Shown here piece by piece: positions 1-8,436 of a stretch of 64,000 nucleotides of DNA. The position numbers and the translations under genes were made by a program. The notes below the pieces were generated by a model. That model saw only the letters and a program-made list of their open reading frames with translations, was not told the DNA's origin and made no database searches. The stretch spans positions 656,001 through 720,000 of the forward strand of contig NZ_JAFP01000001.1 of assembly GCF_000526195.1 (NCBI RefSeq). Direction: 5' to 3'. Within the stretch, counting starts at the first letter, position 1, and every line of letters starts with the position of its first letter. Origin of the DNA: Hippea sp. KM1 (lineage in GTDB: Bacteria; Campylobacterota_A; Desulfurellia; Desulfurellales; Hippeaceae).

Positions 1-387
1 GTTGATGCTATAGCCACAGACCATGCGCCCCACGATGAGGATTCCAAGCGATGCACCATGCAGAATGCGGCATTTGGTATAAGCGGCTTTGAGACGGCCT
101 TTGCCGTGGTCAATACATACCTTGTCGAGGCCGGCATCATAGGTCTTTCAGATGCCATAGCATTGATGACTGTTAAGCCTGCTCGAATCTTCCATCTTGA
201 TGCAGGCACGCTCAATGAGGGTGGGTTTGCCAATATCGTGTTAATTGATAAGAACAAGGAATGGGTGGTTGATAGGAATAAATTCGTATCCAAGGGCAAG
301 AATACGCCCTATCACGGTAAGAAGCTTAAGGGTGAGATTGTTAAAACATTTTACAGGGGAATGCTGGTTTACTCAAAAGGGGTGTAA
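1..387 (+). CDS. pyrC: Dihydroorotase, C-terminal part (cut by window start)
   Basis: This open frame runs in from the left edge and ends at the TAA at 385-387. It encodes the last ~128 residues of a dihydroorotase, the amidohydrolase that cyclises carbamoyl-aspartate to dihydroorotate in pyrimidine synthesis. The TDHAPH motif near the window start carries the active-site aspartate and metal-site context, followed by the family's GFETAF segment and a C-terminal NANIVLID-like strand (ANIVLID) that closes the composite beta domain. It is the first visible gene of a tight operon, with accD starting 2 bases downstream. The N-terminal HxH metal ligands lie outside the window, so whether the enzyme is intact cannot be judged. 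Confidence 0.9.
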   Translation, partial: VDAIATDHAPHDEDSKRCTMQNAAFGISGFETAFAVVNTYLVEAGIIGLSDAIALMTVKPARIFHLDAGTLNEGGFANIVLIDKNKEWVVDRNKFVSKGKNTPYHGKKLKGEIVKTFYRGMLVYSKGV

Positions 388-389
388 AG

Positions 390-1211
390 ATGGTGTTTTT
401 TAAGAGGAAGAAGTCCAAGAAGGAAGAGAAGAAGTGGATTCAGTGTAAAAAATGCAATGAGACATTCTATATAGATGAGGTTAAGCAGAACTTCTGGATC
501 TGCCCCAGGTGTGGCTCTTACTTCAGGGTTTCGGCCAAAGACAGGATAGAGATGACGGTGGATGAGGGGAGCTTTAAGGAGTTTGACAGCCGCATATCGA
601 CAAAAGACCCGTTGAACTTTACGGATCTTAAGCCTTATAAGAATAGGCTAAAGGAGGCCATTCAGAAAACAGGCTCTAAGGAGGCCGTTATAAACGGCAC
701 ATGCACCATAGACGGTCAACCCTGCGTCTTAAGCGTTATGGATTTTTCCTTCTTGGGCGGCTCTATGGGTTATGCAACGGGTGAGAAGATCGTCAGGGCG
801 ATAGAGAAGGCCATAAGGCTAAAGGTTGGGCTTGTTATAATCAGTGCATCTGGTGGGGCAAGGATGCAGGAAGGAATCTTGTCTTTGATGCAGATGGAAA
901 GAACAGCAGCCGCCTTGAGTCTTTTGGCGGATAAGGGCCTGCCCTATATATCGGTTTTAACAGACCCAACAACCGGCGGTGTGGCTGCAAGTTTTGCCAT
1001 GTTGGGCGATGTGATTATAGCAGAGCCCAACGCATTAATAGGGTTTGCAGGCCCGAGGGTTATTGAGCAGACCATAGGACACGGTCTGCCTGAGGGCTTT
1101 CAGAGGTCTGAGTTTTTGCTTGAGAAGGGCTTTATTGATGTTATTGTGGATAGGAAGGAGATACCTAAATACATAGGTAAGTTTTTGAGGTATTTCTCAA
1201 ACGGCAAGTAA
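390..1211 (+). CDS. accD: Acetyl-CoA carboxylase carboxyltransferase subunit beta
   Basis: This 273-residue protein is the beta subunit of the carboxyltransferase that moves CO2 from carboxybiotin to acetyl-CoA, the first step of fatty-acid synthesis. An N-terminal four-cysteine zinc ribbon (CKKC at about residues 19-22 and CPRC at about 38-41) is followed by the crotonase-like carboxyltransferase core, with glycine-rich oxyanion segments SGGARMQEG and TGGVAASFAM. The length is normal for AccD. The basic N terminus (KRKKSKKEEKK) fits the nucleic-acid binding reported for the zinc ribbon of the E. coli subunit. The partner accA is not in this window. The stop codon overlaps the next start (TAATG). 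Confidence 0.95.
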   Translation: MVFFKRKKSKKEEKKWIQCKKCNETFYIDEVKQNFWICPRCGSYFRVSAKDRIEMTVDEGSFKEFDSRISTKDPLNFTDLKPYKNRLKEAIQKTGSKEAVINGTCTIDGQPCVLSVMDFSFLGGSMGYATGEKIVRAIEKAIRLKVGLVIISASGGARMQEGILSLMQMERTAAALSLLADKGLPYISVLTDPTTGGVAASFAMLGDVIIAEPNALIGFAGPRVIEQTIGHGLPEGFQRSEFLLEKGFIDVIVDRKEIPKYIGKFLRYFSNGK

Positions 1212-1561
1212 TGGATGATGACTCTTTATATACCTATAGGGTTCAAAGCCCGCCTCGAATCGACAGGATCGATGGCTTTAAGAAGGAGGGAGGCCAGAAT
1301 AGCAGGCAGGGTTTCTTTAAAAAGAAGAAGCCCAAGAAGGCCAAAGATGCATTCAAGGATGCGTTTTGTGAATACTTTGGCCTTGATGGGGATAGATTTT
1401 CGATTAATTTAATTAAGATGGACGGTAAATGGAAGGTTAGAATCTGCAATAAGTTGACAAATAGATGTCTGTTGCAGGATTATGAGGTGCTTTGCGGTAT
1501 CTTGAATAGGAGTTGCAAGCTGCCCGATGCCATCGGGGTGAATGTCGACAAGAAGGCTTGA
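1211..1561 (+). CDS. Small hypothetical protein, lysine-rich
   Basis: I do not recognise this 116-residue protein. The start overlaps the accD stop (TAATG), which suggests translational coupling. Residues ~1-50 are polar and very basic (a KKKKPKKAKDAFKDAF stretch) and probably disordered. Residues ~51-116 look folded, with alternating hydrophobic positions and four cysteines (a CNKLTNRC pair, then two more), but no catalytic motif. It sits between accD and acyP in a compact operon. A competing 65-residue frame at 1215-1412 covers only the disordered part and stops early, so I prefer this frame, which reaches acyP. A lineage-specific accessory gene is the likeliest reading. Confidence 0.6.
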   Translation: MDDDSLYTYRVQSPPRIDRIDGFKKEGGQNSRQGFFKKKKPKKAKDAFKDAFCEYFGLDGDRFSINLIKMDGKWKVRICNKLTNRCLLQDYEVLCGILNRSCKLPDAIGVNVDKKA

Positions 1562-1574
1562 TATGGAGGATGCA

Positions 1575-1847
1575 ATGCCTTGTAAGAGATTGAGAATAAC
1601 CGGTGTTGTGCAGGGTGTGGGCTATAGGGCCTGGGCAAAGAGGCTTGCCGGCATGCTTGGTGTTAAGGGCTATGTCAGGAACATGCCTGACGGCAGTGTT
1701 GAGATGGTTGTGTGTGCTGAGGATAAGCTGGTCAATGTCATGATAAATGCCGCAAAGAAGGGTCCTGCAGCCAGCGTTGTTAAGGATGTTGAGGTGTTTG
1801 ATGTGGATTACAAACCGGAGGATAAGGAGTTTAGAATATGGGTGTGA
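1575..1847 (+). CDS. acyP: Acylphosphatase
   Basis: This 90-residue acylphosphatase hydrolyses carboxyl-phosphate bonds such as acetyl phosphate or carbamoyl phosphate. The signature GVVQGVGYRAW gives the conserved phosphate loop and catalytic arginine; the catalytic asparagine is in the following GYVRNMPDGSVE strand. I chose ATG 1575 because GGAGG ends 5 bases before it. Upstream in-frame starts (1542, 1563) would add residues the family lacks and overlap the previous gene. It overlaps the downstream TPR gene by 10 bases, so the two are probably translated together. Confidence 0.9.
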   Translation: MPCKRLRITGVVQGVGYRAWAKRLAGMLGVKGYVRNMPDGSVEMVVCAEDKLVNVMINAAKKGPAASVVKDVEVFDVDYKPEDKEFRIWV

Positions 1848-2383
1848 AACCTAAGAAGATAGAGGAGTTGCTTCAATACGGTATAGAGAGCTTTTTGAAT
1901 AACAGGTTTGATAGGGCAAAGACATTCTTTATGCTGGTTTTGTCCAAGGATCCGTCAAACAGGATAGCCCAATTTGGCATGATGTGTATCGATGCTATTG
2001 AGGATGGGCTGGTTGAGGCAAAGGATATGTTCGGTGTTTATGTGTTCTCCTCAGAGGAACAGCAGGATACATTGAGGGAGATATTTGAGAAATACCAGAA
2101 CAGCGCTATGTATGCCGACGGCGATCTGGACTATCTGTATGATGTGCTGTCTCTGTATAATGTAAAGGCGACGAGCATGGGTGATGACCTCTATCTATCT
2201 AAGATAGAACCGGACAGAAACAGGGGCATAAATACCAATATGCTCCTTGGGAAGGTGTATGAGAAGATGGGGGATTACTCCAAAGCCATCGACTATCTGG
2301 CAAAGGCTGCAAAGATGAAGCCGTTTGATAACGAACTGCTTAAGGAACTCATGGAGATGGTAAAGAAGAACAAAGAGAAATGA
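1838..2383 (+). CDS. Tetratricopeptide-repeat protein
   Basis: This 181-residue cytoplasmic protein is predicted to be all helical, with no signal peptide. TPR-like helix pairs occur near residues 8-40 (LLQYGIESFLNNRFDRAKTF pattern) and 125-170 (GKVYEKMGDYSKAIDYLAKAAKMKP), the latter a clear TPR with the G-Y-A-A-P consensus. The middle third is acidic and less regular. Such proteins act as protein-protein scaffolds; the sequence does not reveal a partner. It overlaps acyP by 10 bases and kdsD by 4 bases (ATGA), so it belongs to the same mRNA as the Kdo genes. Confidence 0.75.
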   Translation: MGVKPKKIEELLQYGIESFLNNRFDRAKTFFMLVLSKDPSNRIAQFGMMCIDAIEDGLVEAKDMFGVYVFSSEEQQDTLREIFEKYQNSAMYADGDLDYLYDVLSLYNVKATSMGDDLYLSKIEPDRNRGINTNMLLGKVYEKMGDYSKAIDYLAKAAKMKPFDNELLKELMEMVKKNKEK

Positions 2384-3348
2384 ATAGTGTTTTAGAGGCG
2401 ATCAAAAGGGCTGTTGATATAGAAGCAGAAAGCATAAAGGGATTGAGCAATAGGATAGATGAATCCTTTATTGAAGCCGTTGAGCTGTTGGATAGCTGCA
2501 GGGGCAGGGTGATCTTTTCGGGTATTGGAAAATCTGGCCTGGTGGCGAAGAAGATATCCTCGACCTTTTCCAGCATAGGCATACCCTCTATGTTTGTCCA
2601 TCCGTCAGAGGCAGCCCACGGTGATCTGGGTATGATAAGAAGCGATGATGTGGCTGTATTGCTCTCAAACTCCGGTGCAACGGCCGAGGTGCTGTTCCTT
2701 TTGCCGATGCTTAAGAGGTTTGGCCTAAAGATAATCTCCATTGTGGGGAATATACACTCAGAGCTTGCAAGAAGGAGCGATGTTGTTTTGGATGCCTCGG
2801 TTGAATCTGAGGCCACACCGATAAGCCTGGTGCCGACATCATCGACAACCGTGGCCTTGGTTATAGGCGATGCCCTGGCTGCTGGTCTTATTGTAAAAAG
2901 GAACTTCAAGGAGGAGGATTTTGCCTTCTTCCACCCCGGTGGTGCTATAGGCAAGAAATTGCTTGTCAGGGTTGAGGATTTGATGCATTCGGGCGATGAA
3001 GTGCCCATGGTGGGTCTGGATGAGTCCTTTGAGAGGCTGGTGTATGAGATCTCGTCCAAGAGACTGGGCATGACTACGGTTGTCGATGATGGCGGTAATC
3101 TTGTGGGCGTTATAACGGATGGGGATCTAAGAAGGGCGATAGAGAGATACAAAAGCAAACTGTTTGATATAAAGGCCAAGGATATAATGAGCAGAAACCC
3201 GAAGACCATAGATAGGTTCTCTTTGGCGGCAAAGGCGGCAAACATCATGGAGGGTTATTCCATAACCAGCTTGGTGGTTGTTAATGTTAATGGCAGGATC
3301 GAGGGCGTTATACATATGCACGATATACTTAAAGCCGGGGTATTGTAA
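2380..3348 (+). CDS. kdsD: Arabinose-5-phosphate isomerase (SIS plus two CBS domains)
   Basis: This 322-residue enzyme converts ribulose-5-phosphate to arabinose-5-phosphate, the precursor of Kdo in lipopolysaccharide. The SIS sugar-isomerase domain occupies residues ~25-180, with a GIGKSG phosphate loop, the HPSEAAHGDLGM active-site segment and an SNSG motif. Two CBS domains follow (~205-262 and ~270-322), the usual KdsD arrangement. It overlaps kdsC by one base (TAATG), so two steps of the Kdo pathway are coupled. The large antisense open frame over this gene is a shadow. Confidence 0.94.
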   Translation: MNSVLEAIKRAVDIEAESIKGLSNRIDESFIEAVELLDSCRGRVIFSGIGKSGLVAKKISSTFSSIGIPSMFVHPSEAAHGDLGMIRSDDVAVLLSNSGATAEVLFLLPMLKRFGLKIISIVGNIHSELARRSDVVLDASVESEATPISLVPTSSTTVALVIGDALAAGLIVKRNFKEEDFAFFHPGGAIGKKLLVRVEDLMHSGDEVPMVGLDESFERLVYEISSKRLGMTTVVDDGGNLVGVITDGDLRRAIERYKSKLFDIKAKDIMSRNPKTIDRFSLAAKAANIMEGYSITSLVVVNVNGRIEGVIHMHDILKAGVL

Positions 3349-3866
3349 TGATTAGACTTATAATCATGGATGTCGATGGCGTTTTGACCGACGGAAGGAT
3401 AATACTGGACGATAACGGTGTTGAGTATAAGTTCTTTGATGTGAAGGATGGCCACATATTTCACATAATCCACAACTTCGGCATAAAGACGGCCATTGTA
3501 TCGGGCAGGTATTCTGAGGTCACAAACATAAGAGCCAAACAGTTGGGTGTTGAAGATGTCTATCAGGATGTTCACAACAAGATGACGGCTTATGGTGAAT
3601 TGAAGAGGAAATACAACCTCAACAACGACGAGATAGCCTATATCGGGGATGATGTAATCGATATACCGCCCATGATAGTTTCCGGTTTTAGTGCCTGCCC
3701 CTCTGATGCCCATCAGGAGGTTAAGAAGGTGAGCGATTACATATCGCCGCTTCCCGGTGGCAGGGGTGCAGTTAGGGATATTGTGGAATACATCATGAAG
3801 CAGGAAGGTATATGGGAAGAGATGATGAAAAAATACCTGCTGATAGACGGATATGGTATCGTTTAA
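3348..3866 (+). CDS. kdsC: Kdo-8-phosphate phosphatase
   Basis: This 172-residue HAD-superfamily phosphatase releases phosphate from 3-deoxy-D-manno-octulosonate 8-phosphate to give free Kdo. The family motif DVDGVLTDG (HAD motif I with both catalytic aspartates) is at residues 8-16. Motif II is in IVSGR, and the GDDVID segment holds the magnesium ligands of motif III/IV. It is cap-less and of standard KdsC length. It lies directly behind kdsD and overlaps lptC by 14 bases. Confidence 0.94.
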   Translation: MIRLIIMDVDGVLTDGRIILDDNGVEYKFFDVKDGHIFHIIHNFGIKTAIVSGRYSEVTNIRAKQLGVEDVYQDVHNKMTAYGELKRKYNLNNDEIAYIGDDVIDIPPMIVSGFSACPSDAHQEVKKVSDYISPLPGGRGAVRDIVEYIMKQEGIWEEMMKKYLLIDGYGIV

Positions 3867-4389
3867 AAAACTCACGCTCTTCAGCGGCTATTTTTCCCTA
3901 TCCCTTCTATTTGGAATCTCGGCTTTCCTGTTTGTGGGGTTTATGCAAAAAGAAACCATAAAGACCGTTGATGTCTCTTTCAATGTAAAGGAGAAGGCAA
4001 GCGGTGTTGATGTGTATAAGTTCAGCAAAAACGGCAAATACCACATAGTTGCAAACAGGATGGTTAAGCTGAAAAACGGGGTTGTAAAACTCATAAAACC
4101 TAAGTTGTGGGTTATAAGGCCATCAAAGCCGCCTGTTTTAATTGTCTCAGGTGAGGCTTTGGTCTATCCCAATAACGACATCTATGCCTCTGGCGGTGTT
4201 GTTCTTAAAAGGAGGGATCTGGTAATTGAAGGCGATAGGGTTTCATACAACTCTTCTAACAATGCACTAAAAAGCGATGTCCCGTTTCATGGAAGGACGG
4301 ATAAATCCAAGTTCAAGGGCAGGGCCTTTGTCTATTACCTGAACGATTCTAAGCTTGTAAGCAGGGGTGTTAGTATATGGTTAAGATGA
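3853..4389 (+). CDS. lptC: LPS export component LptC
   Basis: This 178-residue protein is anchored by one N-terminal membrane segment (about residues 12-30, YFSLSLLFGISAFLFVGF) with a periplasmic beta-jellyroll of the LptC/OstA type. It would bridge the LptB2FG transporter to LptA and carry lipopolysaccharide across the periplasm. Identity rests on the topology, the repeated beta-strand pattern (ASGGVVLKRRDLVIEGDRVSYN) and its place straight after kdsC, a common arrangement. lptA is found separately at 49927-50427. The last 13 bases overlap aroA. Confidence 0.82.
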   Translation: MVSFKKLTLFSGYFSLSLLFGISAFLFVGFMQKETIKTVDVSFNVKEKASGVDVYKFSKNGKYHIVANRMVKLKNGVVKLIKPKLWVIRPSKPPVLIVSGEALVYPNNDIYASGGVVLKRRDLVIEGDRVSYNSSNNALKSDVPFHGRTDKSKFKGRAFVYYLNDSKLVSRGVSIWLR

Positions 4390-5645
4390 AATCGTTGAGG
4401 GTGGCGTCTGATAAATCCATATCCCATAGGGCTGTGATGTTTTCATCTATAGCCGAGGGCAGAACGGTTATCAACAACGCCCTGTTTTCCGATGATACAT
4501 TGAGAACAATCAAGGCCATGCAGTCGATGGGCGTAAGGATAGAGGTTAGCTCACGCCGAATCGAGGTGGTGGGTGTGGGCAAATACGGGCTTAAAGAGCC
4601 CGATGATGTGCTGTATCTGGGCAATTCCGGCACATCCATGAGGCTTTTGAGCGGTTTGTTGGCCGGACAGGACTTTTTAAGCATCTTAACGGGTGATGAT
4701 TCGCTGCGCAACAGACCCATGGGCAGGGTTATTAAGCCTTTAAGGGCTATGGGGGCGTCGATTATGGCAAGAGATAACGACTTGGCGCCACTTGCCATAA
4801 AGGGCTCTAATCTAAAGGGTATAAAGCACAAGATGGGTATAGCCTCTGCTCAGGTGAAATCCGCTATCCTGCTTGCCGGTCTCTATGCTGACGGTGATGT
4901 TGAGGTTGTTGAACCGTATAAATCGAGAAACCACACAGAAACGATGTTAAAGGCATTCGGTGTCGATGTGATAGAGGACGGTTTAGCGGTGAGGTTGGGC
5001 AAAAACAGGCAACTTGAGGGCGATCTGGCCATAGATGTTCCTGCCGACATATCGTCTGCTGCCTTCTTTATGGTTTTGGGCGCCCTGAAGAGGGATTTTG
5101 AGCTTGTCTTGAAGGATGTAGGCCTAAATCCGACAAGGAGCGGCATTTTGAGTGTTTTTGATGAGGCCAATGTGGATTACGATATAAAAAACGAGCGTTT
5201 GAGCGGGCTTGAGAAGATGGGCGATGTTGTGGTTAGGTTTTCTAACAACCTCAGGCCGTTTAAGATAGACGGTGAGCTTCTGCCTCTGTTGATAGATGAG
5301 ATACCCATTCTGTCTATTCTGGCCATCTTTTGCGATGGCATAAGCAGCATAAGGGATGCGGCTGAGTTGCGCAAAAAAGAGAGCGACAGGATAAAGTCGA
5401 TTTGCGAGGGGTTAAAAAGGGTGGGGGTCAAAACAGAAGAGTTTGAGGATGGATTTGATATTTACGGCAAACCCAACCACCCGATAAGGCCAGCCTTGAT
5501 CGATACACACAACGACCACAGAATAGCCATGAGCTTTTCTATCTTATCTGCGGTTAGTTCTGTGCCGATAGAGTTGACTGAGACACACTCCATCCTGACA
5601 TCGTATCCGAACTTTTTGGATCACCTCTCTTATGTATCGAGTTAA
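4377..5645 (+). CDS. aroA: 3-phosphoshikimate 1-carboxyvinyltransferase (EPSP synthase)
   Basis: This 422-residue enzyme joins PEP to shikimate-3-phosphate in aromatic amino-acid synthesis. Visible motifs are DKSISHR near the N terminus (PEP/S3P-binding lysine, serine and arginine), GNSGTSMRLL, RNRPMGR, and the C-terminal NDHRIAMSFS segment. The second ATG at 4386 overlaps the lptC stop as ATGA and is an equally possible start, shortening the protein by three residues. The gene closes the operon and overlaps the convergent SDR gene by 4 bases, leaving no room for a terminator. Confidence 0.94.
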   Translation: MVKMKSLRVASDKSISHRAVMFSSIAEGRTVINNALFSDDTLRTIKAMQSMGVRIEVSSRRIEVVGVGKYGLKEPDDVLYLGNSGTSMRLLSGLLAGQDFLSILTGDDSLRNRPMGRVIKPLRAMGASIMARDNDLAPLAIKGSNLKGIKHKMGIASAQVKSAILLAGLYADGDVEVVEPYKSRNHTETMLKAFGVDVIEDGLAVRLGKNRQLEGDLAIDVPADISSAAFFMVLGALKRDFELVLKDVGLNPTRSGILSVFDEANVDYDIKNERLSGLEKMGDVVVRFSNNLRPFKIDGELLPLLIDEIPILSILAIFCDGISSIRDAAELRKKESDRIKSICEGLKRVGVKTEEFEDGFDIYGKPNHPIRPALIDTHNDHRIAMSFSILSAVSSVPIELTETHSILTSYPNFLDHLSYVSS

Positions 5646-6412
5646 AGCCTTTTGTAATTCTTGACATTCAGCAGTGCGCTGGCCTGCTGCGTTGGCATAA
5701 GAACCATATCCTCAACCGTAACATGCAAGGGCCTTGAGACGGCAAACCATACGGCTTCGGCCACATCCTCTGCCGTCAGAGGGGTTATGTTTTCATAGAC
5801 CTTCTTTGCCTTCTCTATATCGCCGTCAAACCTTACGATGCTGAATTCGGTCTCAACCATGCCCGGGTCTATGGAGATTATGCGGATGTTTGTGCCTAAA
5901 ACATCCATCCTTAAAGCCTTGGATAGGTGCAAAACGGCCGCCTTTGTGGCGCAATATACATTGCCACCTGGATATGTTTCATGGCCTGCGATTGATGCTA
6001 TATTTACGATTGTGCCGCTGTTTCTTTCTATCATGGAGGGCAGTATGGCCCTGGTTACATACAGAAGCCCCTTGATGTTTGTGTCGATCATGACCTCCCA
6101 ATCGTCTATCCTTCCATCCTGAAGCCTATCAAGCCCTTTACTCAAACCTGCGTTGTTTATCAATATATCGACATTCTTCCACTGATCGGGCAGGTTTGTA
6201 AGCGATTCTATGACCTCATCCCTGTTTCTGACATCGAGCTTTATGGGCAGCACCTTTACCTTGTATCTCTCCTGCAGCTCATCCTTTAACTCTATTAATC
6301 TCTCCAGCCTCCTTGCTGTAATGATGAGATCTATTGAGTTTTTGGCCAATATCTCGGCTGTTGCCTTGCCTATGCCGCTTGAGGCACCCGTAATCAGGGC
6401 TATTTTTCCCAT
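5642..6412 (-). CDS. Short-chain dehydrogenase/reductase
   Basis: This 256-residue classical SDR has the Rossmann motif TGASSGIG at residues ~8-15, NNAG at ~86-89, catalytic serine in NIASIAG, and the YCATK pair (Tyr-x3-Lys). An arginine after the second strand (TARR) favours NADP(H). It resembles the YdfG/3-hydroxy-acid dehydrogenase group, but the substrate cannot be fixed from sequence. The ATG at 6412 sits 8 bases after GGAGG; a TTG one codon upstream is an alternative. It lies directly downstream of the diguanylate cyclase gene, so the two are probably co-transcribed. Confidence 0.88.
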   Translation of the reverse strand: MGKIALITGASSGIGKATAEILAKNSIDLIITARRLERLIELKDELQERYKVKVLPIKLDVRNRDEVIESLTNLPDQWKNVDILINNAGLSKGLDRLQDGRIDDWEVMIDTNIKGLLYVTRAILPSMIERNSGTIVNIASIAGHETYPGGNVYCATKAAVLHLSKALRMDVLGTNIRIISIDPGMVETEFSIVRFDGDIEKAKKVYENITPLTAEDVAEAVWFAVSRPLHVTVEDMVLMPTQQASALLNVKNYKRL

Positions 6413-6415
6413 CAA

Positions 6416-8209
6416 TCACTCCTCCTTCTTGGCTTTTATTATCCTGTTTTTACCCTCTTTCTTTGCTGCATACATGGCCTCATCGGCCAATCTGACAGCC
6501 TCTTTGAAGTCTTGGGCATCCTCGGGTATGATTGCATACCCTATGCTTGCCGTGATGTTTATGGTGTTGCCGTTGATCTTGATGGGCGAGGCAGAAAGCT
6601 CATCCTTAAACCCCTTAAGGAGCTGAATGAGGTTTTCCTCCTCTATGTTTTCAAGAATAATCAGGAACTCCTCACCGCCGTATCTTACGATTAGATCAGA
6701 ACTCCGCTTAAAGTGGTTCTTCAAGATGGCTGCCACATGTTTTAACACCTCATCGCCTATTAGGTGTCCGTATGAGTCGTTTATCTTTTTGAAATCATCC
6801 AGGTCTATCATGACGACGGCAACCTTTGTATTGAGCCTTTTGGCCGTCGATAGTATAGTGGGGATTACCTCTTCTAAGAACCTCCTGTTGTAAAGCTCGG
6901 TTAGCTTGTCTTTTAGTGAGAGCTCCTTTAGACTCTGGGTTAGTCTTTTTATGTTTAGGCTGTGTGCCATGCTCTGTATGAATCGGTTGATTACCTTCTT
7001 CATCGTTGTATTTATCGGTGTGTCTGAGTCAAAGACCATCTCGATGGCCCCCATCAGTGATTCGCCTGAGAATATGGGATAGCATATGTATTCCTGATTG
7101 TTGGGGCAGGTTTCGTTTAGTGTCATGCCTTTCTTTACGGCCTTTAGGCATTTTTGGGTGAACGGACAGTTTATGGTGCCTTCCCTGACAACGGGTATGA
7201 GATTTGAGTTCTTCTCCTTGTATATGGAGAAGTTCTTAATGTTGAACTCCCTCTTTAGAAGCTCTGCAAGAAGCAGGAATATCTCCTCCTCGCTTTCGCA
7301 TAGGTCTATGTCCTCCTTGAACTTCAAAAGCCTGGTCGTGTTTTCGATATAGCTGTTTATGTTGGATATGAGTTTACCGACAGGCCCCTCGGTGGAGGAT
7401 AGCGGCAACTTCATGTTGATGTTTACCTCATCCTCTATCAGTTTCTTTGATACATCGGCAATCTCCTCAACGGATCTCATCATCTTTGAGATGAGAATGT
7501 ACATAACCAGAAACGATATTATGGAAAAGAATATGCCCGGTATGAGGCTCTTTATGGCATCCTTTATAAACAGCTTCTTCTGCTTTTGGCTGTATATGCT
7601 TATAATCTCGTCTATGTCTTTTATATAGAATCCACTGCCTATGATCCACCTTAGGGATGGTATGGTTTTAACATAGGATATCTTTTTATACAGCCTGCCC
7701 GATGTGTCTGATGGGTAATACCAGCGGTATGTAATGAAATCGCCGTTTTTTATCCTAAGGGTTTCAAGCATCCGTTTTAGGTCCTCAAACGGGTTGCCTT
7801 TCAGCTTGAATATGTTTTTTCCCTCGATGGTTGGCCGTGGCGGGTCTATCAACATAGTGCCGTCATAGGTCATGCACCATACATACCCAACCCTGCCGTA
7901 TTTTATTGTGCTTATGCCATCAAGAGCTATGCTCTTTGAATCCTCAAGCGAGAGCTTACCCTCCATGGCCAGATTTTCCGCTATGCTTACGATATTTTGA
8001 GCCACCTCAACGGCTGTTCTTGCCATGTCCTTGTGTATCTGTATTAGGTTGGTTCTTTGGTTTTCTATCTGTTTTTGCATCTGTGAGTACTGTTTTACAA
8101 AGAAATACCCATAACCCAAAATCCCTATGATAATAAGGCCTATGGTGTATGTGGCCAGTATCTTGAATTTAAACGACTTCTTGGAGAGTCTGCCTATTAT
8201 CCTTCTCAT
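6416..8209 (-). CDS. Membrane diguanylate cyclase, Cache-GAF-GGDEF
   Basis: This protein of about 597 residues makes cyclic di-GMP. A first membrane helix (~17-37) leads to a periplasmic single-Cache domain (~75-210, with the motif GYVWCMTYDGTMLIDP). A second helix (~222-245) is followed by a linker and a cytoplasmic GAF-like region (~300-420). The C-terminal GGDEF domain carries the active-site GGEEF, preceded by the RSSD inhibitory I-site at the usual five-residue spacing, so the enzyme should be active and product-inhibited. The GAF-like region holds four spaced cysteines (codons at 7166, 7148, 7106 and 7082). ATG 8209 is preferred over TTG 8215; neither has a good ribosome site. A TATAAT box lies at 8258-8253. 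Confidence 0.9.
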   Translation of the reverse strand: MRRIIGRLSKKSFKFKILATYTIGLIIIGILGYGYFFVKQYSQMQKQIENQRTNLIQIHKDMARTAVEVAQNIVSIAENLAMEGKLSLEDSKSIALDGISTIKYGRVGYVWCMTYDGTMLIDPPRPTIEGKNIFKLKGNPFEDLKRMLETLRIKNGDFITYRWYYPSDTSGRLYKKISYVKTIPSLRWIIGSGFYIKDIDEIISIYSQKQKKLFIKDAIKSLIPGIFFSIISFLVMYILISKMMRSVEEIADVSKKLIEDEVNINMKLPLSSTEGPVGKLISNINSYIENTTRLLKFKEDIDLCESEEEIFLLLAELLKREFNIKNFSIYKEKNSNLIPVVREGTINCPFTQKCLKAVKKGMTLNETCPNNQEYICYPIFSGESLMGAIEMVFDSDTPINTTMKKVINRFIQSMAHSLNIKRLTQSLKELSLKDKLTELYNRRFLEEVIPTILSTAKRLNTKVAVVMIDLDDFKKINDSYGHLIGDEVLKHVAAILKNHFKRSSDLIVRYGGEEFLIILENIEEENLIQLLKGFKDELSASPIKINGNTINITASIGYAIIPEDAQDFKEAVRLADEAMYAAKKEGKNRIIKAKKEE

Positions 8210-8408
8210 AACCAACCAAAAATCAAAACTTTTTACCCTTTACGGTCAAGCTATTATACATTTTTATCGAACAGAGTGAAATAATTTAAAACTTCCGTTT
8301 TTAAGTAAATAAAATATTACTTTTTTAGGAAAAATAGGCATGTTTGCCCTTTTGGCAAGTGTCAAATTAAATTAGGGATCATATAAAGGTTAGTCTGTTT
8401 GATTTTTC

Positions 8409-8436
8409 TTGACAACTGCTAATTTATTTTTAAAAT
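8409..8436 (+). promoter_or_regulatory. Sigma70-type promoter of the hyu-TRAP operon
   Basis: TTGACA at 8409-8414 and TAAAAT at 8431-8436 are separated by 16 bases. The predicted transcription start is near 8443, only about 3 bases before ATG 8446, and no Shine-Dalgarno sequence is visible, so the mRNA may be leaderless. Confidence 0.7.

Noticed and set aside
1235-1275. GGTTCAAAGCCCGCCTCGAATC, tRNA-like fragment
   Set aside because: No cloverleaf can be formed, and it is inside a coding frame coupled to accD.
2349-3248. 299-residue open frame on the minus strand
   Set aside because: It is antisense to kdsD, whose motifs and operon fit are clear. The translation is serine/leucine-rich low-complexity with no family pattern, and it would lack any promoter or ribosome site.
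8303-8326. AAGTAA-N8-TTACTT hairpin followed by T-run as a plus-strand terminator
   Set aside because: The stem has only six pairs, nearly all A-T, and would be unstable, especially in a thermophile. It is listed only as sequence in the gap between the cyclase and the regulator.
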